A stretch of 41,446 nt of DNA. Source: Halobacteriovorax sp. (GTDB lineage Bacteria; Bdellovibrionota; Bacteriovoracia; Bacteriovoracales; Bacteriovoracaceae). The DNA lies in assembly GCA_002716825.1 (NCBI GenBank), contig PBCC01000030.1:1-41446 (forward strand), given 5' to 3'. The translations under genes and the position numbers were made by a program. Shown piece by piece: positions 32,766 through 40,998 of this stretch (positions are counted from its first letter, which is position 1; each line of letters starts with the position of its first letter). The notes below the pieces were generated by a model. It was given only the letters and a program-made list of their open reading frames with translations. It searched no databases and was not told where the DNA came from.

Positions 32766-33313
32766 GCTGCCTCATCGAATAGATCGATCTGTTCACGATC
32801 TGAAACTTTATCTGCACCCTTCATAATATGTTCATTAAAGAAGTCCTCAAATACGACTTCTGTGCTTGAGAACATATCGGGTAAGCCTCTTCTGTCTTTT
32901 CTAAGCATTGGAAGAGCAAAAAGAAACAATCCTGTCGCGTAACAAACAAGATATCCCATTGTTCTTCTAAATGATTCGCCAAGACCAAGATGTAGTTCTG
33001 GCTTTTCTTTCGAATAAACACGAAGGCCAAAAACCATCTTGCCTAAAGTTTTTCCCTCACTTGTGTAGAGACTGAGGAAAAAATAAGAGAAGAAAACTGT
33101 CATTAAAACACTGAAATGGATAACCGGTAGACCAGTCGCTATAGAATCTTGAACTTGATAGCGTAGCTGATGAAAGAAATTTTTAAGAAAGCTTGTGTAG
33201 GTCAACATCACTAATTTCGAAGTAATACCAATCATCATCATATCGAAGGTAAAGGCATAAACTCGATGCTTAAAAAGTAATTGTGAATCTTGCTGTGCTT
33301 TTGCGATTTCCAT
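32762..33313 (-). CDS. RDD-family membrane protein
   Basis: 183 residues with RDD motifs: RVYAFTFDMMMIG (first helix with Arg and Asp), a second hydrophobic pair around VLMTVFFSYFFLSLY, and SEGKTLGKMVFGLRV, followed by RRGLPDMFSSTEVVF. RDD proteins are poorly characterised; some move ions. No Shine-Dalgarno; a hairpin (33314-33342) directly abuts the ATG. It lies 55 bases downstream of mutS on the same strand, so it may be cotranscribed or attenuated from mutS. Confidence 0.88.
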   Translation of the reverse strand: MEIAKAQQDSQLLFKHRVYAFTFDMMMIGITSKLVMLTYTSFLKNFFHQLRYQVQDSIATGLPVIHFSVLMTVFFSYFFLSLYTSEGKTLGKMVFGLRVYSKEKPELHLGLGESFRRTMGYLVCYATGLFLFALPMLRKDRRGLPDMFSSTEVVFEDFFNEHIMKGADKVSDREQIDLFDEAA

Positions 33314-33342
33314 AAAGGACTGATCGGTTAAATCAGCCCTTT
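33314..33342. terminator. Imperfect hairpin between mutS and the RDD gene
   Basis: AAAGGACTGAT (33314-33324) pairs with ATCAGCCCTTT (33332-33342) with one mismatch, loop of seven. It follows the mutS stop by 26 bases on the minus strand. There is only a short T-run, so it could be a terminator for mutS, or a structure controlling initiation of the RDD gene whose AUG it touches. Confidence 0.45.
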
Positions 33343-33368
33343 ATTAAGTAAAAGTGAATTACTCTGGT

Positions 33369-36020
33369 TTAGCTAAGATTTTTAGCTTCTTGCCACGTAG
33401 TTTTAAGCTCATGCAGCTTTTGCAGGGCTTCAAGAGGTGTCATTCTCATCACATCGACCCTAGAGAGCTCTTTTTCAAGACGCATGAGATGGCCCGGAAT
33501 ACTTGGTTGCGAGGCTTCTTCGAAAAAGCTGAGTTGCGTATTTTTAATGCTTCCTGTTGTCTCAACCTGTGAATTCTCTTCTAAGCGGTGAAGAACTTCT
33601 TTTGCCCTGGTGAGAAGTGGGGCCGGAAGACCTGCTAGTTTGGCCACATAGATACCAAAACTTTGTGAAGCACCTTTTTCAACTAGGCGGTATAAAAACT
33701 GAACGTCACCATCGACTGATTTAGTTTCTACAGTTAAGTTTTTAGCGCTGTCTTTCCGCTCCTCAATCAGGTCAATGAGTTCGTGGTAGTGAGTTGCAAA
33801 TAAAGTTGTTGCCTTTGTATTTTCAATCAACCATTCGACGAGGGCCCAAGCGATCGAGAGCCCGTCCCAAGTTGATGTCCCTCTACCGACTTCATCAAGA
33901 ATAATGAGAGAGTTCTCACTGGCGTGGCGAAGAATTTCAGCCGTTTCTGCCATTTCTACCATAAAGGTAGAGTGACCTTTGAGAATGTCATCACTGGCGC
34001 CTAAGCGGGAGAATAAGAAGTCACAAACTCCCAACTCTGCTTGCTTAGCCGGAATAAAGGAGCCAATTTGAGCGAGGAGTTGGATGATGGCAACTTCGCG
34101 CATGACTGTTGTTTTACCGGCCATATTGGGACCGGTGATAAGTCCAAAAGATCTCTCTTTGGTAAGCTCCAAGTCATGGGCCACAAAAGCATCTTTAAGG
34201 TTTGCCTTAATCAAAGGGTGCCATGCACCTTTGAGACTAACGCCTTTGTTTTTAGTGCTAATAAGTGGTTTTGAAAAGCCATCTTGCCAGCAAGTAAATG
34301 CAATTGAACCAAAGGCATCGAGATTTCCAAGTTCTGTCGAAAGTGTGGCGACACTTGTTGATAGGACTTGAACTTCATCGAGAAGAGCTTTAAAAATCTC
34401 TCTTTCAACCTTTTCAAGTCTAACTTTCGCCTGCAGCATATCTTTTTCAAGACTATTGAGTTCATCAGTTATATAGCGTTCAGTATTAACCAGAGTTTGT
34501 CTGCGCTCAAAACTCTTGGGCATTTTATCTGACAAGCTTTTTGGAATTTCTACAAAGTAGCCGAAGATATTATTGCTCTTCACTCGAAGCTTTTGAAATC
34601 CTGTCTCGCTTTGATAGCGCTCTTCTAATTTCTTAAGTTCTTCTTGAGCTCCGCCTGCCAACTTAGCTAACTTGTCTCTGTTTTTATGAGCCCCAGCTCG
34701 AATCAAATTGCCCTTATCAAGCGAAGCTCCCACGTCGTCATTAATGGTGGCTTGAATGACTTCTTTGAGCGCCGTGAGTTCTTTAAGCTCTTTAGGTTTT
34801 AAAGGTGTACGGGCGAATTTAGGAGCGCCCGTTAATAATTTTTCTAAGTTGAGATAAACATCAACGGCGCCAGCAAGGTTGAGCAAATCTCCACCTGTCG
34901 CTTTTCCGGTTGAGATCTTGGCCATAATTCGCTCAAGGTCTCTAACGCCTGCGAGTTCATCGCGCATTTGTTCTAAAGCATCACTATGATCAATCAGGTG
35001 GGACAAAAAGTCTTGGCGATCGCAAATTGCTTTTTCGTCTGTTAGCGGAGCAAGGAAAATTCTTTTAAGCGCTCTAGTACCAAGCGCTGATTGAGAGCGA
35101 TCCATGTAGCCAATGAGAGACTCTTTATAGTGTTCCCGAGATTTTGGAAAGATCTCAAGACCTGTCAACGTTGGAAGAGTCACTTGCATATGGCCGCGAT
35201 CATCACTTAGGCGCAGGGGGCGAATATGCATAAAGCTTTCGTGCTTTTGCGTTGTCCCCACGTAATATGCCAGTGCACCAATCGGTCCTAAGACATCATT
35301 GTGCTTCTTAATCGTTTGATCTCGTCCATAGCCAGGAACCAATTGAGAAAGCCAAGGTTTACTAATTTCTTTGTTAAAATAATCGGCACTCAAATGTGTG
35401 CGCAAAATGTTTTCATGCTCACACAGGCGATTGAGCGACGGAAGATCATCCCACTGTCCCATAAATGTAATGAGTTCGCGCGGAGAATTGAGTCTGAGCT
35501 TTTCAAGAAAAGCATTCTCGTCAACACACGATTGGGCCATGAAATCCCCTGTGGTGAAATCGAGAAAGACTAGCCAGATACAATCTTTTGCTCTGGCCGC
35601 ACAGGCCATGAATTTTTGTTCACTATCAGCGCGTTCTAAATCAAAAGGGAGACCAGGTGATACGACTTGCGTAACGGCCCTTTGGACGATGCCAACAGCT
35701 TCTTTTGGGTCTTGAATTTGTTCAGCTATGGCAATGCGCAGACCTTGACCAGTGAGACGATCAACATATGCAGGGGCGGCGTGATGAGGAATGCCGGCCA
35801 TGGGGATTTCAATGTCGCCAACTTTGCCGCGATGGGTGAGGGTAATATTTAAGCGCTTTGAAACTTCGACGGCATCTTCAAAAAAGACTTCGTAGAAATC
35901 ACCCATCCTAAATAAAACGATAATACCTGGGTATTGGCTTTTAATTTCAAAGTACTGCTCCATCATTGGAGTTAGTTTGACGCCGGCGTTTATGACGTCG
36001 CTAGTAGTTGCAAAACTCAA
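33369..36020 (-). CDS. mutS: DNA mismatch repair protein MutS
   Basis: 883-residue mismatch-recognition ATPase. The N-terminal mismatch motif FRMGDFYEVFFED has the Phe-x-Glu wedge. Walker A is GPNMAGKTT, Walker B/signature DEVGRGTSTWDGLSIAWA, and ATHYHEL follows. The clamp and lever region is normal in length. The TTG at 36020 is used because GGAG (complement of 36026-36030) sits 6 bases upstream; the open frame extends to 36071 without a site. The C-terminus has a short dimerisation tail. No mutL is in the window. Confidence 0.96.
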   Translation of the reverse strand: MSFATTSDVINAGVKLTPMMEQYFEIKSQYPGIIVLFRMGDFYEVFFEDAVEVSKRLNITLTHRGKVGDIEIPMAGIPHHAAPAYVDRLTGQGLRIAIAEQIQDPKEAVGIVQRAVTQVVSPGLPFDLERADSEQKFMACAARAKDCIWLVFLDFTTGDFMAQSCVDENAFLEKLRLNSPRELITFMGQWDDLPSLNRLCEHENILRTHLSADYFNKEISKPWLSQLVPGYGRDQTIKKHNDVLGPIGALAYYVGTTQKHESFMHIRPLRLSDDRGHMQVTLPTLTGLEIFPKSREHYKESLIGYMDRSQSALGTRALKRIFLAPLTDEKAICDRQDFLSHLIDHSDALEQMRDELAGVRDLERIMAKISTGKATGGDLLNLAGAVDVYLNLEKLLTGAPKFARTPLKPKELKELTALKEVIQATINDDVGASLDKGNLIRAGAHKNRDKLAKLAGGAQEELKKLEERYQSETGFQKLRVKSNNIFGYFVEIPKSLSDKMPKSFERRQTLVNTERYITDELNSLEKDMLQAKVRLEKVEREIFKALLDEVQVLSTSVATLSTELGNLDAFGSIAFTCWQDGFSKPLISTKNKGVSLKGAWHPLIKANLKDAFVAHDLELTKERSFGLITGPNMAGKTTVMREVAIIQLLAQIGSFIPAKQAELGVCDFLFSRLGASDDILKGHSTFMVEMAETAEILRHASENSLIILDEVGRGTSTWDGLSIAWALVEWLIENTKATTLFATHYHELIDLIEERKDSAKNLTVETKSVDGDVQFLYRLVEKGASQSFGIYVAKLAGLPAPLLTRAKEVLHRLEENSQVETTGSIKNTQLSFFEEASQPSIPGHLMRLEKELSRVDVMRMTPLEALQKLHELKTTWQEAKNLS

Positions 36021-36130
36021 AACGCTCTCCTGAGTGTGTGTGTATCCGAGCGGTATGCTCAAAAATACCATGAGGCAAACGAAGCCTGCAACCCATGATC
36101 GTGCTAAATTTGTTGTATAATAAGGTACTT

Positions 36131-37123
36131 ATGACCAGATTTAAGCGATCCGATGCCATTCTTTTGCTCTTTATTTGTACCTGCTTAGGGCTGGGAGCTT
36201 TTTCTTGGACAGGCAGCTGGGAAAACGATGAGTTTTCTCCCGATGGCTCGAATATGCAAACACCTGAAAGTGGCTTCACCAGCTTCTTTGAAAAGGCTTT
36301 GTATTTCAAACTGGTCAATGATTCGCCGGTTGTTCATATGGAGGCGAGCCAGCTTTCATTAAACTCGCGCAGTAAGTGGATTTATTTTTTAGATCCCAAA
36401 GGACGCGCTTTCTCATCTTCAGGTTCACCTATTGATTACAACGCTCTCAAGGGTAGTCTTGATCAAAGCGGTGGGCGATTAGCGCTTGAAGAACAAGTTG
36501 AAGTAAATGCTAATAATTCGATTATTAAATCTAAACGCATGAGTTATGTCGCCGGTCAGGATCTTCTTACCAGTACAGGCGATGTCGATGTTCAAAGTCG
36601 CAATGAACTCAATGGCGATACGGTGTGGATTAAAAGCGATCAACTCATCTCAAATCCGCGAAAAAGAGAGGCCGTTTATAGCGGAAATGTGACGGGACGA
36701 ATTCAACGATCGAGAGTTTATGAAGAGGGGATTAGCTTTGCTTCCGATCGAGTCGCGCTTGATTTAAACAGTCAGCACGTGGGTCTGGATGGGAATGTTG
36801 TAATGAAAAAACAGGCACTTACAGCAGAGGCCCGCCGAGGTGAGATATTTCTAGAGAATTATAACAAAAGGCTCAAGTATTTCGCTCTTTATGACGATGT
36901 GAAGCTTAGAGAAAAGGTATCTGCAAAAGGTGAACGCTTGGAGCGAAAAGCCTTTGCAGAAAAATTAGAAGGCGTGATGAGTGAGGACAGAATTGTCCTA
37001 ACCGGTTTCCCTAAAGTGCTCCAACGTGGAGATATTATTAAGGGTAATCGCATCACGCTTAGAGAAAATAATGAAGTAGTAGAAGTTGAAGACGCAAATA
37101 CAAATTTTAAGCTTCGTGAGTGA
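36131..37123 (+). CDS. LptC-LptA fusion for LPS export
   Basis: 330 residues. A single N-terminal membrane anchor (about 8-27, ILLLFICTCLGLGAFSW) is followed by an LptC-like domain (about 40-165, with the VHMEASQL and LEEQVEVNANNSIIKSKR stretch) and then an OstA/LptA-like beta-jellyroll domain (about 170-330: SDQLISNPRKREAVYSGNV, LDGNVVMKKQALTAEARRG, RGDIIKGNRITLREN). In most Gram-negatives LptC and LptA are separate proteins bridging the inner-membrane ABC complex to the outer membrane. ATG 36131 (AAGG upstream) is chosen over 36095, which lacks a site. lptB follows after 24 bases. Confidence 0.82.
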   Translation: MTRFKRSDAILLLFICTCLGLGAFSWTGSWENDEFSPDGSNMQTPESGFTSFFEKALYFKLVNDSPVVHMEASQLSLNSRSKWIYFLDPKGRAFSSSGSPIDYNALKGSLDQSGGRLALEEQVEVNANNSIIKSKRMSYVAGQDLLTSTGDVDVQSRNELNGDTVWIKSDQLISNPRKREAVYSGNVTGRIQRSRVYEEGISFASDRVALDLNSQHVGLDGNVVMKKQALTAEARRGEIFLENYNKRLKYFALYDDVKLREKVSAKGERLERKAFAEKLEGVMSEDRIVLTGFPKVLQRGDIIKGNRITLRENNEVVEVEDANTNFKLRE

Positions 37124-37147
37124 AGCTTAACGTTTAACAAGGATTGA

Positions 37148-37876
37148 ATGGAACAAACTGTTCTGGAAGCACAACATCTGAAGAAGTCTTACGGCGGAAG
37201 AACCGTTGTGAAAGACGTTTCATTAAAAGTTGCTCAAGGAGAAGTTGTTGGTCTGCTCGGTCCAAACGGTGCCGGCAAGACAACATCATTTTATATGATT
37301 GTTGGTTTAGTTCGCGCCGATGAAGGCTCGATTAGAATGGATACGGAAACGCTTACAGAGCTTCCGATTCATGAACGGGCAATTCGCGGAGTTGGGTATC
37401 TTCCCCAGGAAGCTTCCGTCTTTCGCGATTTATCAGTTGAAGAAAATATTTACGCTGTACTGGAGAATAGAAAACTTCCAGTCGTGAAAAAGAAAAGTTT
37501 GCTCGATGGTTTGATTGGCGATTTTGGTCTCGATCATATTCGCAAGTCCCACGGGGGAGCACTTTCAGGGGGAGAGAGACGACGCGTAGAGATCGCTCGC
37601 TGTCTTGCCTTAGAACCAAAGTTTGTACTTCTTGATGAACCTTTTGCTGGAGTTGATCCAATTGCAGTGGGAGATATTCAAGAGATTATAGCTGGATTGA
37701 AACGCCGTAATATTGGAGTTTTGATCACTGATCATAACGTACGTGAAACACTTGGAATTGTTGATCGTGCTTATATCATGAGTGCTGGTGAGTTACTTGT
37801 AAGTGGAACACCGGACGAAATTGTGAACGACGAGAGGGCAAGGAAGTTCTACCTCGGCGAAGAATTTAAAATGTAA
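37148..37876 (+). CDS. lptB: LPS export ABC transporter ATPase LptB
   Basis: 242-residue ATPase of the LptB2FG complex that pulls LPS from the inner membrane. Walker A GPNGAGKTTSF, Q-loop YLPQEASVFR, signature LSGGERRRVEIARCL, Walker B FVLLDEPFAGVDP and H-loop DHNVRET are complete. The length is normal. ATG with AAGG upstream. Located after the lptCA fusion and before rpoN, the usual gene order. LptF and LptG are outside the window. Confidence 0.96.
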   Translation: MEQTVLEAQHLKKSYGGRTVVKDVSLKVAQGEVVGLLGPNGAGKTTSFYMIVGLVRADEGSIRMDTETLTELPIHERAIRGVGYLPQEASVFRDLSVEENIYAVLENRKLPVVKKKSLLDGLIGDFGLDHIRKSHGGALSGGERRRVEIARCLALEPKFVLLDEPFAGVDPIAVGDIQEIIAGLKRRNIGVLITDHNVRETLGIVDRAYIMSAGELLVSGTPDEIVNDERARKFYLGEEFKM

Positions 37877-37934
37877 CTTGAATTTTTTCAATGCATTTTA
37901 GTCTTAGTTGGTAACTGAATTAGGTAGGTACGTA

Positions 37935-39401
37935 ATGGCCCAAAAACTTCATCAAGGTCTTCATCAGACGCAATCTCTTGCAATGACTCCACAGTTGCAG
38001 CAAGCGATTAAACTTCTGACACTGACTCACTTAGAAATGACCAACGTTATCGCCCAAGAGATGGTGGAAAACCCCATGCTTGAGGAAATGTCGGCAGGTG
38101 AGAGTGAGAATCAAACGGCCAGCGAAACTGATTATCAGGCTGAGCGTCTTGAAACGCAAAATGAAGAAGCAAAAGCCGGGGATTTCGACGAAGCTCCCAT
38201 GGTTCAAAAAGATGACTTTGATTTTCAGTCCTATATAGAAGCCTATAACTCGACATCAAGTACGCCCAATATGGCGACTCGTGACCCGGATGAAGCTCCC
38301 AATTACGAGAATATGGTATCAAAGAGTATGACCTTGGCCGAACATCTTGAGTGGCAACTCATGATGGATGAGCTTAGTGAACCTGAAAAGAAAATCGCAC
38401 ATTTGATTATTCATAATATTAATGACGATGGTTATCTGGAAGTTTCATTCGATGAAATTGTGCAAGATAGCGGTTGTGAGCGCGAACAGTGTCAGGACAT
38501 GCTGGAGACAATTCAGTCGCTTGACCCTGTAGGTTGTGGCAGTGCGGATTTAGTTGAGTGCTTACTAGCGCAGGCGCGCATTGCTGAGGAGAGATCTCCT
38601 CTTCTTGAAAAGATCATTCGTAATCACTTAGAAGATCTTCGCCATAACGACTTTGATAAAATTGCCAAAACAATTGGTGTGGATAAAGAGCGCATCAAAG
38701 AAACAGCGATGCTGCTTCAGAATTTTCATCCCAAGCCAGGTCGCCTGGTTAGTCCTGAAGAAACTCATTATATTGTTCCTGATATCTTTGTTGTTGAAGT
38801 GGCGGGAGAGTTTGTTGTGCAAGTGAATGATGAAGGTGTTCCACGTCTTCGTATTTCGCAGATGTATCAAAACCTCTTAAATGCAAACACGGCTAAAGAT
38901 GATCCAACCCGTGAGTTCGTGCAGGATAAGCTTCGCGCCGCTATGTGGTTGATCAAGAGTATTCAAAATCGCCAACAAACGATCAATAAAACGGCGAAAG
39001 CAATTGTTCGTCAACAACAAGAGTTCTTTAAAAAAGGACCTCGTTTTCTTAAGCCTATGATTTTAAAAGATGTGGCCGAAGAAATTGGCATGCACGAATC
39101 AACTGTATCGCGTGTAACGACGAATAAGTATATGCACACGCCAATTGGAACTTTTGAGTTAAAATACTTTTTTAATACTGGTGTTGGCGGTAAAGATGGC
39201 GGCATCGACGTTTCAAGTGAAGTTTTGAGAATGCGTATTAAAGAAATGATTGAAAATGAACCACCTAAAAAGCCATTATCTGATCAAAAGATTGCAGAGC
39301 TTCTTAGTCGGGACGATGTCAATCTTGCCCGTCGAACAGTGGCCAAGTACCGAGAAGCAATGGGAATCCCATCTTCTGCTGTAAGAAAACGTAAAGAATA
39401 A
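37935..39401 (+). CDS. rpoN: RNA polymerase sigma-54 factor RpoN
   Basis: 488-residue sigma factor that needs AAA+ activators and recognises -24/-12 promoters. The N-terminal activator-interaction region has HQTQSLAMTPQLQQAIKLL, the core-binding region spans about 120-300, the HTH contains VAEEIGMHESTVSRVTTNKYM, and the RpoN box ARRTVAKYREAMGIPSS lies near the C-terminus. The ATG at 37935 has AGGTAGG upstream and gives the typical N-terminus; GTG 37908 is an alternative. A positive regulator is needed; none is seen in the window. Confidence 0.96.
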   Translation: MAQKLHQGLHQTQSLAMTPQLQQAIKLLTLTHLEMTNVIAQEMVENPMLEEMSAGESENQTASETDYQAERLETQNEEAKAGDFDEAPMVQKDDFDFQSYIEAYNSTSSTPNMATRDPDEAPNYENMVSKSMTLAEHLEWQLMMDELSEPEKKIAHLIIHNINDDGYLEVSFDEIVQDSGCEREQCQDMLETIQSLDPVGCGSADLVECLLAQARIAEERSPLLEKIIRNHLEDLRHNDFDKIAKTIGVDKERIKETAMLLQNFHPKPGRLVSPEETHYIVPDIFVVEVAGEFVVQVNDEGVPRLRISQMYQNLLNANTAKDDPTREFVQDKLRAAMWLIKSIQNRQQTINKTAKAIVRQQQEFFKKGPRFLKPMILKDVAEEIGMHESTVSRVTTNKYMHTPIGTFELKYFFNTGVGGKDGGIDVSSEVLRMRIKEMIENEPPKKPLSDQKIAELLSRDDVNLARRTVAKYREAMGIPSSAVRKRKE

Positions 39402-39452
39402 TAGAGAAGGACCGAATCGTTATTTAGGACGACAAAGAGGAGAACATCCAAT

Positions 39453-39821
39453 ATGAAAGTTACTATTTCCTTCATTCACATGGAACATACGCCAGCACTA
39501 GACGAACGAATTCACGAGAAATCGAGTAAGTTCGAAAAATATTTCGAAGGAGATGGACGTATTAAGTGGACGTGTTATGTGCAAGATCAAAAGCACTATA
39601 GCGAAGTTCATCTTTATGGACCACACGGTCAGTGGCATGCAACGGCTTCTGCCGATAATCTCTATAAAAGCTTAGACTTGGTTGTCGAAAAACTTGAGAA
39701 ACAAGTTGATAAAACCAAGAGCAAATTTAAAAATAAGATTCATCGCGGTAAAGCACACCTCGAAATTCACGACCCCGTTGAAGCTTGGGGCGATTACGAT
39801 TCTTTCAAAAAAGTCTCTTAA
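39453..39821 (+). CDS. hpf: Ribosome hibernation promoting factor (short HPF)
   Basis: 122-residue ribosome-associated factor that dimerises or inactivates 70S ribosomes in slow growth. The core is VTISFIHMEHTPALDERIHEKSSKFEKYF and a C-terminal helix DLVVEKLEKQVDKTKSKFKNK. It lacks the C-terminal dimerisation domain of long HPF. GAGGAG lies upstream of the ATG. The rpoN-hpf order is common in proteobacteria. A strong terminator follows. Confidence 0.92.
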   Translation: MKVTISFIHMEHTPALDERIHEKSSKFEKYFEGDGRIKWTCYVQDQKHYSEVHLYGPHGQWHATASADNLYKSLDLVVEKLEKQVDKTKSKFKNKIHRGKAHLEIHDPVEAWGDYDSFKKVS

Positions 39822-39830
39822 TAAAGAATT

Positions 39831-39858
39831 AACCCCATCTTAGAATGGGGTTTTTTTT
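39831..39858 (+). terminator. Rho-independent terminator of the lptCA-hpf operon
   Basis: AACCCCAT (39831-39838) pairs with ATGGGGTT (39845-39852) around a six-base loop; the T-run continues to 39858. It closes the lptCA-lptB-rpoN-hpf transcript. Confidence 0.9.
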
Positions 39859-39872
39859 GGCCTGGGCTTTGC

Positions 39873-39879
39873 TTATTAA
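39873..39879 (+). promoter_or_regulatory. -10 box of a probable leaderless promoter (metalloprotease)
   Basis: TATTAA (39874-39879) ends six bases before the ATG at 39886; TGC at 39870-39872 gives an extended -10 for the overlapping TTATTA. No Shine-Dalgarno is visible. The same geometry occurs for two other genes in the window. Confidence 0.4.
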
Positions 39880-39885
39880 GCATGT

Positions 39886-40998
39886 ATGTCCATGCAAGTT
39901 CATAAGTTCAGGTTTCTGGGAAGGCTTTGGCTGTCTATTATTTTGACAGTTGGCTTATTCGTCACAAGTTGCGGCCCAAAAACCGAGAATAAGTCTTTAA
40001 GCGTCTCTAACGCTCTACAACTGTGTCAAAACGATTCAAGCCCGATATTTGAGTCTTTGGACCAGTTATTTTTAAATCATCAGCAGGGGCTAAATTGGCT
40101 GTCTAGACTGACCTTTGAAACACCTAAAAGACAGTATCAAGTTCGCTATCTCTCACGGGCCCAACTAGAAACTCAAGCTTCACTCTTACTTCGTGGAGAA
40201 CTCTCTTCACAGTCGACAGCTCAGATCGATCAAGCTTTTAAGTACAAAGAAGAGCTAAGAAAATTAGCGAAACTTAAAGAGCAAACGGAGCGCTTAGAAT
40301 TTCTTGAATGCCATATGGGAAATTATTATCGTTTGGGTAAAATTCCTTTTAAATCATATGTTGACCTCAAAAATGGAAATACCCATCTCGAGCACGTTGT
40401 TGAGCTTTGCTCTGTGCTTCGTAATAAGCCCTCTTGCTTGGCCGAGTCCCGACTTATTCGAGGAGCTGACTTTAACTCAATGACAGAGAAGTATATTAAG
40501 AAATTTGAACAAAAATTTTTAGATCCGCGATTTAAACTTACAAGTAGGCTCGAGGGAATTGAATGTAAAAAAACAACCGAAGGAAAGAAACTTATATTGC
40601 CCGTGAGTGGAACTGAGCAAGATATTATTGCTGCTCAAACTGCCGCACAGTGGTGGAGTTCTAAAACGGAAAAGTTTCAACTAGAAATTGTGTCTTCAAA
40701 CTCATCCAGCGCTATTAAAATCCAACATATTGATGAAGGGCCGTCCCACGTGAATATGCACGATAGGAACGAAATCAACTTAGGTCCCGGTCTTGCTTCT
40801 CCGTTAATCATTGCTCACGAAATGGGGCATATCCTAGGCTTTCCAGATTGCTATTTTGAAGCTTGGGATAAAGACAGTGAATCATTTATCTATATCGAGC
40901 TCGATCCCACTGGATCAAATCTGATGTGCAATATCAATGGCTCGGCAAAAATTCCAAGCGATTACTTTAAACAGCTCGAAGCAAGTTATTGCGACTAA
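39886..40998 (+). CDS. Lipoprotein zinc metalloprotease
   Basis: 370 residues. Signal peptide with lipobox FVTSC, lipidation at Cys29. About 200 residues with no recognised domain precede a metzincin-like centre: HEMGHILGFPD (His311, Glu312, His315, Asp321) and a Met-turn-like GSNLMCN further on. The third ligand Asp, not His, recalls snapalysin-like proteases. Substrate unknown; an envelope or secreted peptidase fits a predatory lifestyle only as speculation. ATG 39886 (39892 alternative) probably leaderless. The 3' end overlaps the TerB gene by four bases. Confidence 0.8.
   Translation: MSMQVHKFRFLGRLWLSIILTVGLFVTSCGPKTENKSLSVSNALQLCQNDSSPIFESLDQLFLNHQQGLNWLSRLTFETPKRQYQVRYLSRAQLETQASLLLRGELSSQSTAQIDQAFKYKEELRKLAKLKEQTERLEFLECHMGNYYRLGKIPFKSYVDLKNGNTHLEHVVELCSVLRNKPSCLAESRLIRGADFNSMTEKYIKKFEQKFLDPRFKLTSRLEGIECKKTTEGKKLILPVSGTEQDIIAAQTAAQWWSSKTEKFQLEIVSSNSSSAIKIQHIDEGPSHVNMHDRNEINLGPGLASPLIIAHEMGHILGFPDCYFEAWDKDSESFIYIELDPTGSNLMCNINGSAKIPSDYFKQLEASYCD

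Noticed and set aside
36116-36121. TATAAT as a promoter for the lptCA fusion
   Set aside because: No -35 is present and the start would leave a 3-base leader while an AAGG site overlaps the box; the two readings conflict, so I do not call it.
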